Source: Bacilli bacterium
GTDB lineage: Bacteria > Bacillota_I > Bacilli_A > RF39 > UBA660
Length of the DNA: 34,435 nucleotides
Direction of reading: 5' to 3'
NCBI GenBank assembly: GCA_017525035.1
Contig: JAFXTH010000008.1
Coordinates: forward strand, 1-34,435
Position numbers and translations under genes: made by a program. The notes under the pieces are model-generated. The model was not told the origin of the DNA and searched no databases. It saw nothing but the letters and a program-made list of their open reading frames with translations. Numbering within the stretch: the first letter of the stretch is position 1; the number at the start of each line of letters is the position of its first letter. Shown here piece by piece: positions 1-6,742 of this stretch.

Positions 1-325
1 AATCAAAACAAAAACACATCAAGATGTTAATGTTATTGTTAATGTTAATGTAAATGTATTAATAGAATATATAGAAAGTAATTTAGGAATAACTATTAAT
101 GGAACTAATTTAGAAAAAATAGAGAACTTATTTGATGATTATGATTTAGAAATTCTAATGTATGCAGTAGATAAAACTATTGCTAGTGGTCATAGAACAC
201 TTAACTACTTCTTTGGAATAGTTAAGAATTGGAAACAGGATGGATTTAAAACACTAGAAGAAATTAAAGAACAAGATGGGAAAAAAGAAAAGAAAGAAGA
301 ATGGTGGAAGAAATATGAAAATTGA
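1..325 (+). CDS. DnaD-like replication initiator, C-terminal part
   Basis: This is the 3' part of a replisome-organiser gene whose 5' part lies at 34194-34435; base 1 completes the codon begun by the last two bases of the window. The frame opens with a low-complexity linker (KTKTHQDV, then alternating VNV) and continues into a helical domain (EYIESNLG ... RTLNYFFGIVKNWK) that resembles the DnaD/PF07261 domain of phage initiators, which remodel the origin and recruit the helicase loader. It stops with TGA at 323-325, overlapping the start of the helicase-loader gene. The DnaD family call comes from the pattern of the C-terminal helices and from the position next to loader and recombination genes. 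The function is inferred. Confidence 0.75.
   Translation, partial: IKTKTHQDVNVIVNVNVNVLIEYIESNLGITINGTNLEKIENLFDDYDLEILMYAVDKTIASGHRTLNYFFGIVKNWKQDGFKTLEEIKEQDGKKEKKEEWWKKYEN
26..55 (+). repeat. Five tandem hexamers in initiator gene, possible origin
   Basis: Five consecutive hexamers of the form GTTAAT, GTTATT, GTTAAT, GTTAAT, GTAAAT encode the VNVIVNVNVN linker of the DnaD-like initiator. Together with the 11-bp direct repeats at 34408-34435 they form an AT-rich iteron-like cluster of roughly 80 bp across the circular junction. In several Firmicutes phages the replication origin lies inside the initiator gene, so this is a candidate origin; that role is inferred. Confidence 0.45.
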
Positions 326-692
326 TTTATTTAGAAAACTATGTATGAACTTCAACAAAGAACCAAATGAGGAATTATATCTACTATGGAATGAAGAACT
401 AGAAGAATATGACCAAATTTATGTTGAAGAAGCTATTAAAGAAATTCTATCAACTGATAGATACTTTCCTACAATTGCAAGAATAATGGAAGTTTTAAAA
501 ACAATTAAACCTAGAGAATTTACTGAAGAAGAAAAAACAAAAAGGATGGAACAAAGAGGTGTAATTCCAAAGTGGTTATATCAAGACATAAAAAATGAAC
601 CAATAGATAAAGAAACTGAAAAGGAGTTTGAAGATTTTAATAAATTTATAGAAGATTTTAGAAAAGAGGAAGAAGAAAATGAAAACATTTAA
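315..692 (+). CDS. Replicative helicase loader/inhibitor (G39P-like)
   Basis: A 125-residue helical, acidic protein. Its N-terminal half (KIDLFRKLCMNFN, LYLLWNEELEEYDQ, EEAIKEILSTDRYFPTIARI) has the pattern of the phage G39P-type helicase loader family, which holds the replicative helicase and delivers it to the initiator-bound origin. The reading frame is open upstream to 276, but the ATG at 315 is chosen: it overlaps the stop of the DnaD-like gene, and the 13 residues before it are only Lys/Gly/Arg. It lies between initiator and recombination genes, as in many temperate Firmicutes phages. No helicase gene was found in the window, so the host helicase is presumably recruited. Confidence 0.7.
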   Translation: MKIDLFRKLCMNFNKEPNEELYLLWNEELEEYDQIYVEEAIKEILSTDRYFPTIARIMEVLKTIKPREFTEEEKTKRMEQRGVIPKWLYQDIKNEPIDKETEKEFEDFNKFIEDFRKEEEENENI

Positions 693-1314
693 TAAGATGA
701 GAAATATAGATGTATCAAATTACATCAACAAAAGAGATGGAGCTGATTATATAAACTGGGCAGTAGTAAAACAACTACTACATGACAATGGATGTGAAAA
801 GGTATATTTTACACCAATACAACAAGAGAATGGTTCATCTCTAATTATGACTGATAAAGTTTTTACTGATAACAAAGGAGTAACTAATCAAGTTTATGAA
901 ACAAGAATAAAAGTTACTATTGATGATTTAGAGTTTGAAATACAAGGACCTGTTACAAATGGTGCTAATCCTGTTAGAGATAATTCAATGACACAACAAA
1001 GACTATGGAATGCACAAACAAGATTATTTGTAAAAGGTGTAGCAATATACACAGGACTAGGATTTGATTTATGGTCAAGAATAGAACAAGGAGAAGAAGC
1101 TGAAGTTGATGACTTATCAAAACATGACATTATGAAAATCAAAGAAAGATGTCAAGAAATATATACACAAAAACTTCAACTAGGATTAACTACTAAAGAG
1201 ATAGCTGATAAGTTAGGTAAAACAGAAGATGATGTTAAAGCAATATTTACTTACTTTGGAATACTTGATGACTTTGAAAAGAAATTAAAAGAGATAACTA
1301 ATGATAAAAAGTAA
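679..1314 (+). CDS. Sak3-like single-strand annealing protein (DUF1071)
   Basis: A 211-residue protein whose N-terminus (VSNYINKRDGADYINWAVV ... VYFTPIQQENG) and later FEIQGPVTNGANPVRD segment match the DUF1071/Sak3 family of phage annealing proteins, distant relatives of RecT and Rad52. These proteins anneal complementary single strands during phage recombination. Residues from about 150 to 211 are predominantly helical, with an HTH-like stretch (TTKEIADKLGKTEDDVKAI). The gene overlaps the helicase loader by 14 bp and the YqaJ-type nuclease by 14 bp, forming the usual exonuclease plus annealase pair, with SSB and NinB-like further downstream. SD AGAGGAAG lies before the ATG. Confidence 0.75.
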   Translation: MKTFNKMRNIDVSNYINKRDGADYINWAVVKQLLHDNGCEKVYFTPIQQENGSSLIMTDKVFTDNKGVTNQVYETRIKVTIDDLEFEIQGPVTNGANPVRDNSMTQQRLWNAQTRLFVKGVAIYTGLGFDLWSRIEQGEEAEVDDLSKHDIMKIKERCQEIYTQKLQLGLTTKEIADKLGKTEDDVKAIFTYFGILDDFEKKLKEITNDKK

Positions 1315-1849
1315 AGATAGAAGTGGATATATAGGTGCTAGTGATACCAAGTATGTGATGTCTAGGTGGAATACTAAAACATTTAGAAATTGGTGGATGA
1401 CCAAATTAGGAATATCAACAAATGATTTTACAAACAAGTATATGATAGCAGGAACTAATTGGGAACATAGAATACTAGAATTTATCCAAAGTGAACATAC
1501 TGATGAACAAGTTATCAAAGGTAGATTAAGAGTAAATATAGATGGAAGAACAGGAAATAAAATCCAAGAAGTCAAAACATTTAACCTAGAGAAAGGATTT
1601 GAAGTATCTAAAGCATATTATGAGCAATGTCAGGTTGAAATGTATGCATTTGATACAAAGGAATGTGAAATAGTAGCTTATGGACTTGAAGAAAAAGATT
1701 ATAAAAACTATTTGAGGGATATAGACAAAGATAGATTATTCTTTTATCCAATTCCTTATGATGAAAAATTCATAGAGAGATACTTACAAAGATTAAATAT
1801 CCTAGAGCAATGTTTGAAAGTTGGAATACTTCCAGAGGAGGAAATATGA
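1301..1849 (+). CDS. YqaJ/lambda-exonuclease-family recombination nuclease
   Basis: A 182-residue nuclease of the PD-(D/E)XK superfamily. Visible motifs: YIGASDTKYVM at 10-20 (the GxGAS-type entry motif), WEHRILE around E55, D81 in VNIDGR, E90-V-K92 (the ExK catalytic pair), and YYEQCQVEMYAF at 107-117 (the YxxQ helix). Members digest one strand of linear DNA to supply the adjacent annealing protein. It is short for the family but keeps the catalytic set. The segment between D81 and E90 is compact, so this looks like a minimal form. It overlaps both neighbours, and its stop TGA shares bases with the ATG of the next ORF (ATGA). Confidence 0.8.
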   Translation: MIKSKDRSGYIGASDTKYVMSRWNTKTFRNWWMTKLGISTNDFTNKYMIAGTNWEHRILEFIQSEHTDEQVIKGRLRVNIDGRTGNKIQEVKTFNLEKGFEVSKAYYEQCQVEMYAFDTKECEIVAYGLEEKDYKNYLRDIDKDRLFFYPIPYDEKFIERYLQRLNILEQCLKVGILPEEEI

Positions 1850-1941
1850 AAGAATGTCAAGACTGTGGAAAAGAGTTTGAAGAACCTTTTAATGAAGAAT
1901 TATGTCCTTATTGTTTGAGTGGAGATGTTATAGATGAATGA
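1846..1941 (+). CDS. Tiny zinc-ribbon protein (31 aa)
   Basis: A 31-residue ORF starting on the ATGA overlap with the exonuclease stop. It contains two CxxC knuckles (CQDC at 4-7 and CPYC at 20-23) spaced like a rubredoxin-type zinc ribbon, and ends in an acidic tail. SD AGAGGAGG precedes the ATG. It overlaps the next gene by 8 bp, which supports real translation. Its partner or target is unknown; such phage-encoded ribbons usually bind nucleic acid or an enzyme subunit. Confidence 0.65.
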   Translation: MKECQDCGKEFEEPFNEELCPYCLSGDVIDE

Positions 1942-2149
1942 AGTTTATATAGATATGAGAAATCAAAATGAATGGATAAGAAAATACTTTCCAAAGAAAG
2001 ATTTTGTATCAGTAGATGAGTTATTAAGTTGCATAGAAGATTTGGATGGAGAAATAGACCATTTAAAAGAAAGAATTGAAGAATTAGAAAATCCAGATAA
2101 TCCAGAAGAAGATTTTATGTTTGTTGCTAAAAGGCAATGGGAACAATGA
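1934..2149 (+). CDS. Hypothetical coiled-coil protein
   Basis: 71 residues. The middle (LLSCIEDLDGEIDHLKERIEELE, about 29-52) is a short heptad-like acidic coiled coil; the N-terminus contains NEWIRKYFPKKDFVSVDEL. I do not recognise a family beyond its frequent occurrence as a small early phage protein. It overlaps its neighbours on both sides, so it is translationally coupled in the recombination block. Confidence 0.6.
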   Translation: MNEVYIDMRNQNEWIRKYFPKKDFVSVDELLSCIEDLDGEIDHLKERIEELENPDNPEEDFMFVAKRQWEQ

Positions 2150-2610
2150 TAGGAACTAGAAAAGAGATAATAGACTATCTATTAACTCAAAGTGATGATG
2201 TTAAATTTGAACTAAAAGAACATAAAGAGAAAAGAAGTTTAAATGCTAACTCATATTGTTGGGTATTACTTCAAAAACTAGCTGATGTGTTACATACAAC
2301 TAAAATAGACCTTTATAAAAAGTACATAAGAGAAAAGGGCATTTTTAGGACAATTACAATAGATAATTCAGCAGTAGATACATTTATCCATCTATGGGAA
2401 GAAAAAGGCATAGGATGGATTTGTGAGGTGTCTAACAAAGGGAATACATCAACTGATTTAATAGCATACTATGGAACATCAAGTTATAACAGAAAACAAA
2501 TGGCACATTACATTGATTTTGTGGTTGATGCTTGTAAAGAGCAGGGCATAGAAACCATGACACCACAAGAATTAGAAAGTTTAAAGGAAAAATGGAAAAG
2601 TACAACATAA
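2146..2610 (+). CDS. NinB-like recombination protein
   Basis: 154 residues. The segment KEHKEKRSLNANSYCWVLLQ, followed by the IREKGIFRTITID and YYGTSSYNRKQMAHYIDFVV blocks, matches the NinB-like group common in Clostridium and gut phages. NinB proteins bind single-stranded DNA and can help bypass RecFOR-type mediators. The ATG at 2146 (ATGA overlap with the previous stop) is preferred over 2137, because AAGG at 2131-2134 is only 2 nt from 2137 but about 11 nt from 2146. The placement with annealase, exonuclease and SSB fits a recombination role. Confidence 0.7.
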   Translation: MIGTRKEIIDYLLTQSDDVKFELKEHKEKRSLNANSYCWVLLQKLADVLHTTKIDLYKKYIREKGIFRTITIDNSAVDTFIHLWEEKGIGWICEVSNKGNTSTDLIAYYGTSSYNRKQMAHYIDFVVDACKEQGIETMTPQELESLKEKWKSTT

Positions 2611-2747
2611 CAGTTAAAACTAAAAATGGAGTAAAAACATACACAAATGTAACCATTGAAGAAATAGATAAAATTTTAAAAGAAACACCTTACATAAGTG
2701 TATCTGGAGAACAAGTTAAAGAAAAGGAGAAGATATTAAAGAAATGA
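2592..2747 (+). CDS. Small hypothetical protein (51 aa)
   Basis: A 51-residue, lysine-rich ORF (MEKYNITVKTKNGVKTYTN ... EKEKILKK) that overlaps the end of the NinB-like gene by 19 bp and the ATG of ssb by 4 bp. The N-terminal half looks like a beta hairpin, and the C-terminus is a charged helix. No family is recognised. The tight overlap on both sides argues that it is expressed. Confidence 0.55.
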   Translation: MEKYNITVKTKNGVKTYTNVTIEEIDKILKETPYISVSGEQVKEKEKILKK

Positions 2748-3172
2748 ATAGAGTAGAACTAACAGGAAGATTAGTAAAAGATATAGAAATTAGAAGTACA
2801 TCTTCTGATAAAAAAGTAGCTAAAGGAACAATAGCAGTAAATAGAAGATTTAAAAACAAAGATGGAAATTATGATGCTGATTTTTTAGATTTTGAATATT
2901 GGAATATAAGTGATAAATTTGGAGATTATCTTAAAAAAGGTAAACAAATAGGACTTGTAGGAAGAATAGCAAAAGAAAGTTATGAAAAAGATGGCAATAA
3001 ATACTATGTAATTAACATAGTTGCTGAAGATATTGAATTACTTGGAGATAAATCAGCAACACAAACTGAAACACAAACTGAAACACAAGAAGTAAATTTA
3101 CCACAAAATATTACATCAAATTATGATGATGATAGTGATATACAACTAGATGATAATTCACTACCATTTTAA
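2744..3172 (+). CDS. ssb: Single-stranded DNA-binding protein
   Basis: 142 residues with the OB-fold signature MNRVELTGRLVKDIEIR, then KGTIAVNRRFK, FLDFEYWN, LKKGKQIGLVGRI and YVINIVAEDIELL. The linker contains a short Thr/Gln repeat (TQTETQTETQ). The C-terminus ends DDNSLPF, the acidic tip that docks replication and repair partners. Start on ATGA overlap with the preceding ORF; SD AAAGGAG upstream. It coats single strands during phage replication and recombination. Confidence 0.95.
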   Translation: MNRVELTGRLVKDIEIRSTSSDKKVAKGTIAVNRRFKNKDGNYDADFLDFEYWNISDKFGDYLKKGKQIGLVGRIAKESYEKDGNKYYVINIVAEDIELLGDKSATQTETQTETQEVNLPQNITSNYDDDSDIQLDDNSLPF

Positions 3173-3189
3173 AGAGATTAACCTATTAC

Positions 3190-3390
3190 TAAAAAGTGGT
3201 TCAAAAGGTGAGATATATTTGTAAGACCTATTAATTCACTTCTGTATCAGTATTGTTTATGAACCACTTGACAATATTTGATACAAAACAAAAGACTTTG
3301 TAGCAGTTCATATAGCTGACCTCTTATTTATTTTATTCTATTATGAGGATGTTATCTTTTTCTTAAAGTCTTTTGGGGTAACATCCTTAC
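3190..3390 (+). ncRNA. Tandem pseudoknot RNA element between ssb and 3413
   Basis: The 240-base gap after ssb has no credible ORF but contains two successive modules of the same design. Module 1: hairpin 3244-3256/3271-3284 (13 pairs with one bulge), whose 14-nt loop contains 3260-3269, a perfect 10-bp complement of 3194-3203. Module 2: hairpin 3347-3357/3376-3386 (11 pairs, two or three G-U), whose loop contains 3364-3375, complementary over 12 bases to 3289-3300. Both are classical pseudoknot topologies. Small extra stems (3207-3212/3235-3240 and 3304-3307/3315-3318) fit between. No T-run follows, so it is not a plain terminator. It could be a trans-acting RNA or a cis element of the downstream operon. 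It matches no RNA family I can name. Confidence 0.6.
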
Positions 3391-3412
3391 ATATTATGAA
3401 AGGATTAGAAAA

Positions 3413-3919
3413 ATGAAGAAACTTAAAGTAATATGGGGGAATTGGTTAAAGAAAATTAAAAATTGGGGTTTTGTAAAAATGCTTAATTATAAAACTGAAG
3501 TAAAATCATTGAATACTAAAATTAGTGAACTAGAAGAAGAAAAAAGAAAATTAAATGATTTAATTCAAATATACAAACTAGAGCAAAATGAACTAGAACA
3601 GGCAAATATAAAAATAGCAAGTTTAGAGCAAATACTAGATGGTGCTAATAAGACATCTAAAGAGAATTTAGAAAAGATAAAAGAAATAAACACAATAAAT
3701 GAAGAATTACTAACTAAAGTATTCAATTTAGAACTAGAAATCAAAACAAAAAATGTAGAAGTAGAAAACTACAAATTAATCATAAAAGATTATCAAACAG
3801 AGGGAAGATATTTAGTAAAAAAAGTAAAACCAGGAAGAAAACCAAACACAATAAAAACTAAAATATCTAAACCAATGAGTGCAAATGTAACTAAATACAT
3901 GAGGGGAGAACATGAATAG
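3413..3919 (+). CDS. Coiled-coil protein with basic C-terminus
   Basis: 168 residues. The N-terminus is basic and tryptophan-containing (MKKLKVIWGNWLKKIKNWG), possibly an amphipathic membrane- or nucleic-acid-binding helix. Residues about 28-125 form a long coiled coil rich in Glu, Lys and Asn. The tail is strongly basic (KKVKPGRKPN ... KISKP). It is the first gene after the tandem-pseudoknot RNA, with SD AAAGGA. The combination of coiled coil and basic tail suggests a scaffold or DNA/RNA-binding role, which is inference. No family recognised. Confidence 0.6.
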   Translation: MKKLKVIWGNWLKKIKNWGFVKMLNYKTEVKSLNTKISELEEEKRKLNDLIQIYKLEQNELEQANIKIASLEQILDGANKTSKENLEKIKEINTINEELLTKVFNLELEIKTKNVEVENYKLIIKDYQTEGRYLVKKVKPGRKPNTIKTKISKPMSANVTKYMRGEHE

Positions 3920-4184
3920 GAATGTTTTACTTTTTGAAACATTTAGAGAGTTTTGTAATAGAGCTGATGAAATACTAGATGAATTTTCAAAAGCAATGAA
4001 TGATCCAAACTTTAATTATTTAGATTATCAAAGTTATATAGAGGGGCATAAATTTTGTAAAGGTGAATATAGAGATTTATTAGTCAAAGATACCATCTGG
4101 GAATGGTTGATGAGTTACAAATATGAAAAGAAATCTAAAGATGATTTATTTAAGTTATTAAGTTGGGTTGGAAAGGATAGTTAA
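3912..4184 (+). CDS. Hypothetical protein (90 aa)
   Basis: A 90-residue, mostly helical protein (FETFREFCNRADEILDEFSK, then YLDYQSYIEGHKFCKGEYRDLL, ending WEWLMSYKYEKK). SD GGGGAG lies inside the end of the preceding gene, which it overlaps by 8 bp. No domain recognised. Confidence 0.55.
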   Translation: MNRNVLLFETFREFCNRADEILDEFSKAMNDPNFNYLDYQSYIEGHKFCKGEYRDLLVKDTIWEWLMSYKYEKKSKDDLFKLLSWVGKDS

Positions 4185-4185
4185 A

Positions 4186-4362
4186 ATGAAAATATTAATA
4201 ATAGTAGGAATGATATTAGTAGCAATATTAATTTGTATAATTAATGATAAATTGGAAGAAAAATTTGGAACATATAAAGCAGATGAAATAATGGTATTTA
4301 TATGGGGATTACCTGCTATATTATTTTTAATTTATATAGCACTATGTAGTATAGGAATATAA
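4186..4362 (+). CDS. Small two-helix membrane protein
   Basis: 58 residues with two hydrophobic segments (about 1-19, KILIIVGMILVAILICII, and about 35-57, IMVFIWGLPAILFLIYIALC) separated by a charged loop. The frame is open from 4168, but ATG 4186 is preferred because GAAAGGATAG at 4171-4180 is correctly spaced from it. It is probably an inner-membrane protein. Early phage membrane proteins of this size can act in superinfection exclusion, but nothing in the sequence proves this. Confidence 0.6.
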   Translation: MKILIIVGMILVAILICIINDKLEEKFGTYKADEIMVFIWGLPAILFLIYIALCSIGI

Positions 4363-4379
4363 GAAAGGAGATGGTATTA

Positions 4380-4661
4380 ATGAAAATGATAATAGAAGAA
4401 TTAGATACATTTGAAAAAGTTGGTTTTACAATTTTGGGCATAATATTAATTTTAGTAATTTATTCAGGATTACATTATATACCACCAAAATATGAATATA
4501 TAGACTTAGATAACAACAAAGGAATTGCTAAAAATTGTAGTTATAGTTTTGAAAATGCTTTTAGTGGTGGTCAAGGTAGTCCTGTTTGTGAATTAGAAGA
4601 TGGAACAATATTACAAGTAAAACAATATAAAGAGGTGGTATTAAATGAAAATATTAACTAA
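4380..4661 (+). CDS. Small membrane-anchored protein
   Basis: 93 residues. One N-terminal transmembrane segment (about 14-32, VGFTILGIILILVIYSGL) is followed by a short extracytoplasmic domain with two cysteines (NCSYSF and PVCELEDG). AAAGGAG at 4364-4370 abuts an upstream ATG at 4371, so the ATG at 4380 is taken as start. Early-operon membrane protein of unknown function. Confidence 0.6.
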   Translation: MKMIIEELDTFEKVGFTILGIILILVIYSGLHYIPPKYEYIDLDNNKGIAKNCSYSFENAFSGGQGSPVCELEDGTILQVKQYKEVVLNENIN

Positions 4662-4857
4662 TAAAAGATATAAAGAACTTACAAATTATGAAAATAAATA
4701 TAGAGAATTAACAGGGCAATTAATAACTCTTTATACAGGAAAAAGAAGTAAATATAGTGCTTTATTATCTATGAATAAAGAAGAATTAGTACATAGATAT
4801 TTAGATTTAAACAATGCTTATATAAGATTATTTAAAAAGGTAGTAGATAAAAAATGA
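4645..4857 (+). CDS. Hypothetical protein (70 aa)
   Basis: 70 residues, basic and helical, with NKEELVHRYLDLNNAYIRLFKK near the end. It overlaps the preceding gene by 17 bp and has SD AGAGGTGG. No family recognised; probably a small early accessory protein. Confidence 0.55.
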   Translation: MKILTNKRYKELTNYENKYRELTGQLITLYTGKRSKYSALLSMNKEELVHRYLDLNNAYIRLFKKVVDKK

Positions 4858-5243
4858 GTGAAGATTTAATTATAACTGATGATGAGTTAAATACTCTTTT
4901 AAATAATCTTGATCTAAAATTTATAGCACAAAAACTGAAAATAGAAAATGTAGATAAATCAATAATTACATTACTTAAGATAGTAAAAAATCTTCAACAA
5001 GAAAACAAACAACTAAAAAGAGATAAAAATATAATGCAAAATTATTTACAACTTATTATAGATATAGGGTATGACTATGATGGTTATAATGATGTCGAAA
5101 ATCTAAAAGCATTAATAGATGAATTATGTAAATATGCTTTATATGGAATAAAACTAGATGATAAATTAATAATTTCTTCAAGTTGTGAAAAATATTACAA
5201 CATACTAGGAGAGGAAATATTAGGAGGTAAAGAAAATGAGTGA
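4854..5243 (+). CDS. Hypothetical coiled-coil protein, paralogue-like to next
   Basis: 129 residues starting MSEDLIITDDELN. A short coiled coil (VKNLQQENKQLKRDKN) sits around 47-62, and the C-terminal half is acidic and helical. The next gene starts MSEELMITKEDL and carries a similar EQENKQLREAL coiled coil, so the two share a modular N-terminus and coil while the rest diverges. Start on ATGA overlap, no strong SD, hence translational coupling. Function unknown. Confidence 0.55.
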   Translation: MSEDLIITDDELNTLLNNLDLKFIAQKLKIENVDKSIITLLKIVKNLQQENKQLKRDKNIMQNYLQLIIDIGYDYDGYNDVENLKALIDELCKYALYGIKLDDKLIISSSCEKYYNILGEEILGGKENE

Positions 5244-5673
5244 AGAACTAATGATAACAAAAGAAGATTTAGTTAATTGGTTAAATAGACCACCAAGCAA
5301 TGATGATTTAGATTTAATAGGTTTTATAACAACTAGATTAGAAAACTTTTATAAATTAGAACAAGAAAACAAACAGCTAAGAGAAGCATTAGAAACTAAA
5401 TTTTATTGTCAATATGCAAATAAATGTAATAAACTTTATGATTGCACAAGAGAAGAATATGAAACAATGACACAAAGTAATATGAAATTAAGTTTAGAAA
5501 TTGCTGAATTAAAAGAAGAAATAGAAAGACAAAGCAAAGCACAATGTATATTAGATGATGAAATAACTGAACTACAAATAAAAATAGATAAAGCAATAGA
5601 ATATTGTAAAAATAATTTAGAATTTACACCTAGATTAGAAGATATTTTAGAGATATTAGGAGATAAAGAATGA
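5236..5673 (+). CDS. Hypothetical coiled-coil protein with Cys cluster
   Basis: 145 residues. N-terminal MSEELMITKEDLVNWLNRPP, then a coiled coil starting LEQENKQLREALE. Between the coils lies FYCQYANKCNKLYDC, a cluster of three cysteines that may bind a metal. A second coil follows (LSLEIAELKEEIERQSK) and the tail is acidic. SD AGGAGGTAAAG. It resembles the previous gene in its first 15 residues and coil. No family recognised. Confidence 0.55.
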   Translation: MSEELMITKEDLVNWLNRPPSNDDLDLIGFITTRLENFYKLEQENKQLREALETKFYCQYANKCNKLYDCTREEYETMTQSNMKLSLEIAELKEEIERQSKAQCILDDEITELQIKIDKAIEYCKNNLEFTPRLEDILEILGDKE

Positions 5674-5771
5674 GTACAGATGAAAAATTAACTTTTCTAA
5701 TAATTTATATAATAATTTATCCTATTGTAAGTGCAATATTAAAAAAGATGGGTGATAAAGATGAAAGATGA
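5670..5771 (+). CDS. Single-span membrane peptide (33 aa)
   Basis: 33 residues beginning on the ATGA overlap with the preceding gene. Residues about 7-24 (LTFLIIYIIIYPIVSAIL) form one hydrophobic span; the tail is KKMGDKDER. It overlaps the MazG-like start by 11 bp. A short membrane peptide of unknown role. Confidence 0.5.
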   Translation: MSTDEKLTFLIIYIIIYPIVSAILKKMGDKDER

Positions 5772-6063
5772 ACTATTACAAATAATTAATCATTATGGAA
5801 TAGAACATCAACAAAGAAAACTTGAAGAAGAAGTATTTGAATTACAACAGGCAATAACAAAATTTGAAAATACTGATTTTGGCAAATGGGAAGATAAAAA
5901 ATATATATTTACAAAAGATATTATTGAAGAACTTGCAGATGTTGAAGTGTTATTAAATCAAATACAAAATTATTACCAAATTGATGGTCAAAAAATAATT
6001 GATGTTATGCAATTTAAGGTTGATAGACAATTAGGAAGGATAGAAAATGAAATACATAGCTAG
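5761..6063 (+). CDS. MazG-like nucleotide pyrophosphohydrolase
   Basis: 100 residues, all helical, with the EExxE pattern EEEVFELQQAI and, 30-odd residues later, EELADVEVLLNQI. Together these form the two metal-binding acidic helices of the MazG/all-alpha NTP pyrophosphatase fold. Such enzymes hydrolyse non-canonical or regulatory nucleoside triphosphates; phage versions are thought to adjust nucleotide pools or alarmones. ATG 5761 is preferred to an in-frame GTG at 5752. It overlaps the PAPS-reductase-like gene by 17 bp. Confidence 0.75.
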   Translation: MKDELLQIINHYGIEHQQRKLEEEVFELQQAITKFENTDFGKWEDKKYIFTKDIIEELADVEVLLNQIQNYYQIDGQKIIDVMQFKVDRQLGRIENEIHS

Positions 6064-6742
6064 TATATCTTTTGGTAAAGATAGTTTAGCAATGTTATTA
6101 AGATTAATTGAAGAAAATAAACCATTAGATGAAGTTGTATTTTATGATACAGGAATGGAATTTGAATGTATTTACAAGTTAAGAGATAAAATACTACCAA
6201 TATTAAAAGAACATAAAATTAAATATACAGAATTAAGACCAAAAGAACCATTTTTTTATACTATGTTTTATAAACCAGTTAAGAAAAAAGATGGATCATC
6301 AGCAAATGGTTATAGTTGGTGTGGTGGTAGATGTAGATGGGGAACTACTGAAAAGTTAAAAGCATTAGAAAAATATTCTAAAGGCAATTATGAATATGTG
6401 GGAATTGCTTATGATGAACCACAAAGACTTAATAAAGAAAGAAAAGGCAATAAACTATTTCCACTTGCTGAATGGGAAATGACTGAAAAAGACTGCTTAA
6501 AATATTGCTATGATAAAGGATTTAATTGGAATGAAAATGGAATAGAGTTGTATTCAATACTAGATAGAGTTAGCTGTTGGTGTTGTGCAAATAAGAATTT
6601 AAAAGAACTTAAAAACTATTATAAATATTTACCATTTTATTGGGGCAAATTAAAGGAACTACAAAGCAAAACTTCAAGACCAATGAAATATAACAAATAT
6701 ACAGTATTTGATTTAGAAGAAAGGTTTAAAAATGAAAAATGA
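6047..6742 (+). CDS. PAPS reductase/DndC-like PP-loop ATPase
   Basis: 231 residues. SISFGKDSLA (6-15) is a PP-loop (SGGKDS type) that binds ATP or an adenylyl group. VVFYDTGMEFE follows as the second conserved strand. Cysteines C92, C96, C177, C179 and C180 (WCGGRCRWG and SCWCC) could hold a metal or Fe-S cluster. The family reduces activated sulfate or performs related sulfur or adenylation chemistry; phage members are widespread and of unsettled role. It sits between a MazG-like enzyme and a C5 methyltransferase and overlaps the latter by 4 bp, which suggests a link to nucleotide or DNA modification (inference). Confidence 0.8.
   Translation: MKYIASISFGKDSLAMLLRLIEENKPLDEVVFYDTGMEFECIYKLRDKILPILKEHKIKYTELRPKEPFFYTMFYKPVKKKDGSSANGYSWCGGRCRWGTTEKLKALEKYSKGNYEYVGIAYDEPQRLNKERKGNKLFPLAEWEMTEKDCLKYCYDKGFNWNENGIELYSILDRVSCWCCANKNLKELKNYYKYLPFYWGKLKELQSKTSRPMKYNKYTVFDLEERFKNEK

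Noticed and set aside
26..55. Hexamer and 11-bp repeats as a CRISPR array
   Set aside because: Units are 6-11 bp without spacers and lie within an open reading frame.
1285..1575. Reverse-strand open frames opposite many genes, such as this one
   Set aside because: They mirror well-supported forward genes, lack ribosome sites and encode hydrophobic, low-information sequence typical of antisense frames in AT-rich DNA.
3268..3290. TTGACA at 3268-3273 as a promoter -35 box
   Set aside because: No -10-like hexamer lies at 16-18 nt, and the bases are accounted for by the pseudoknot hairpin.
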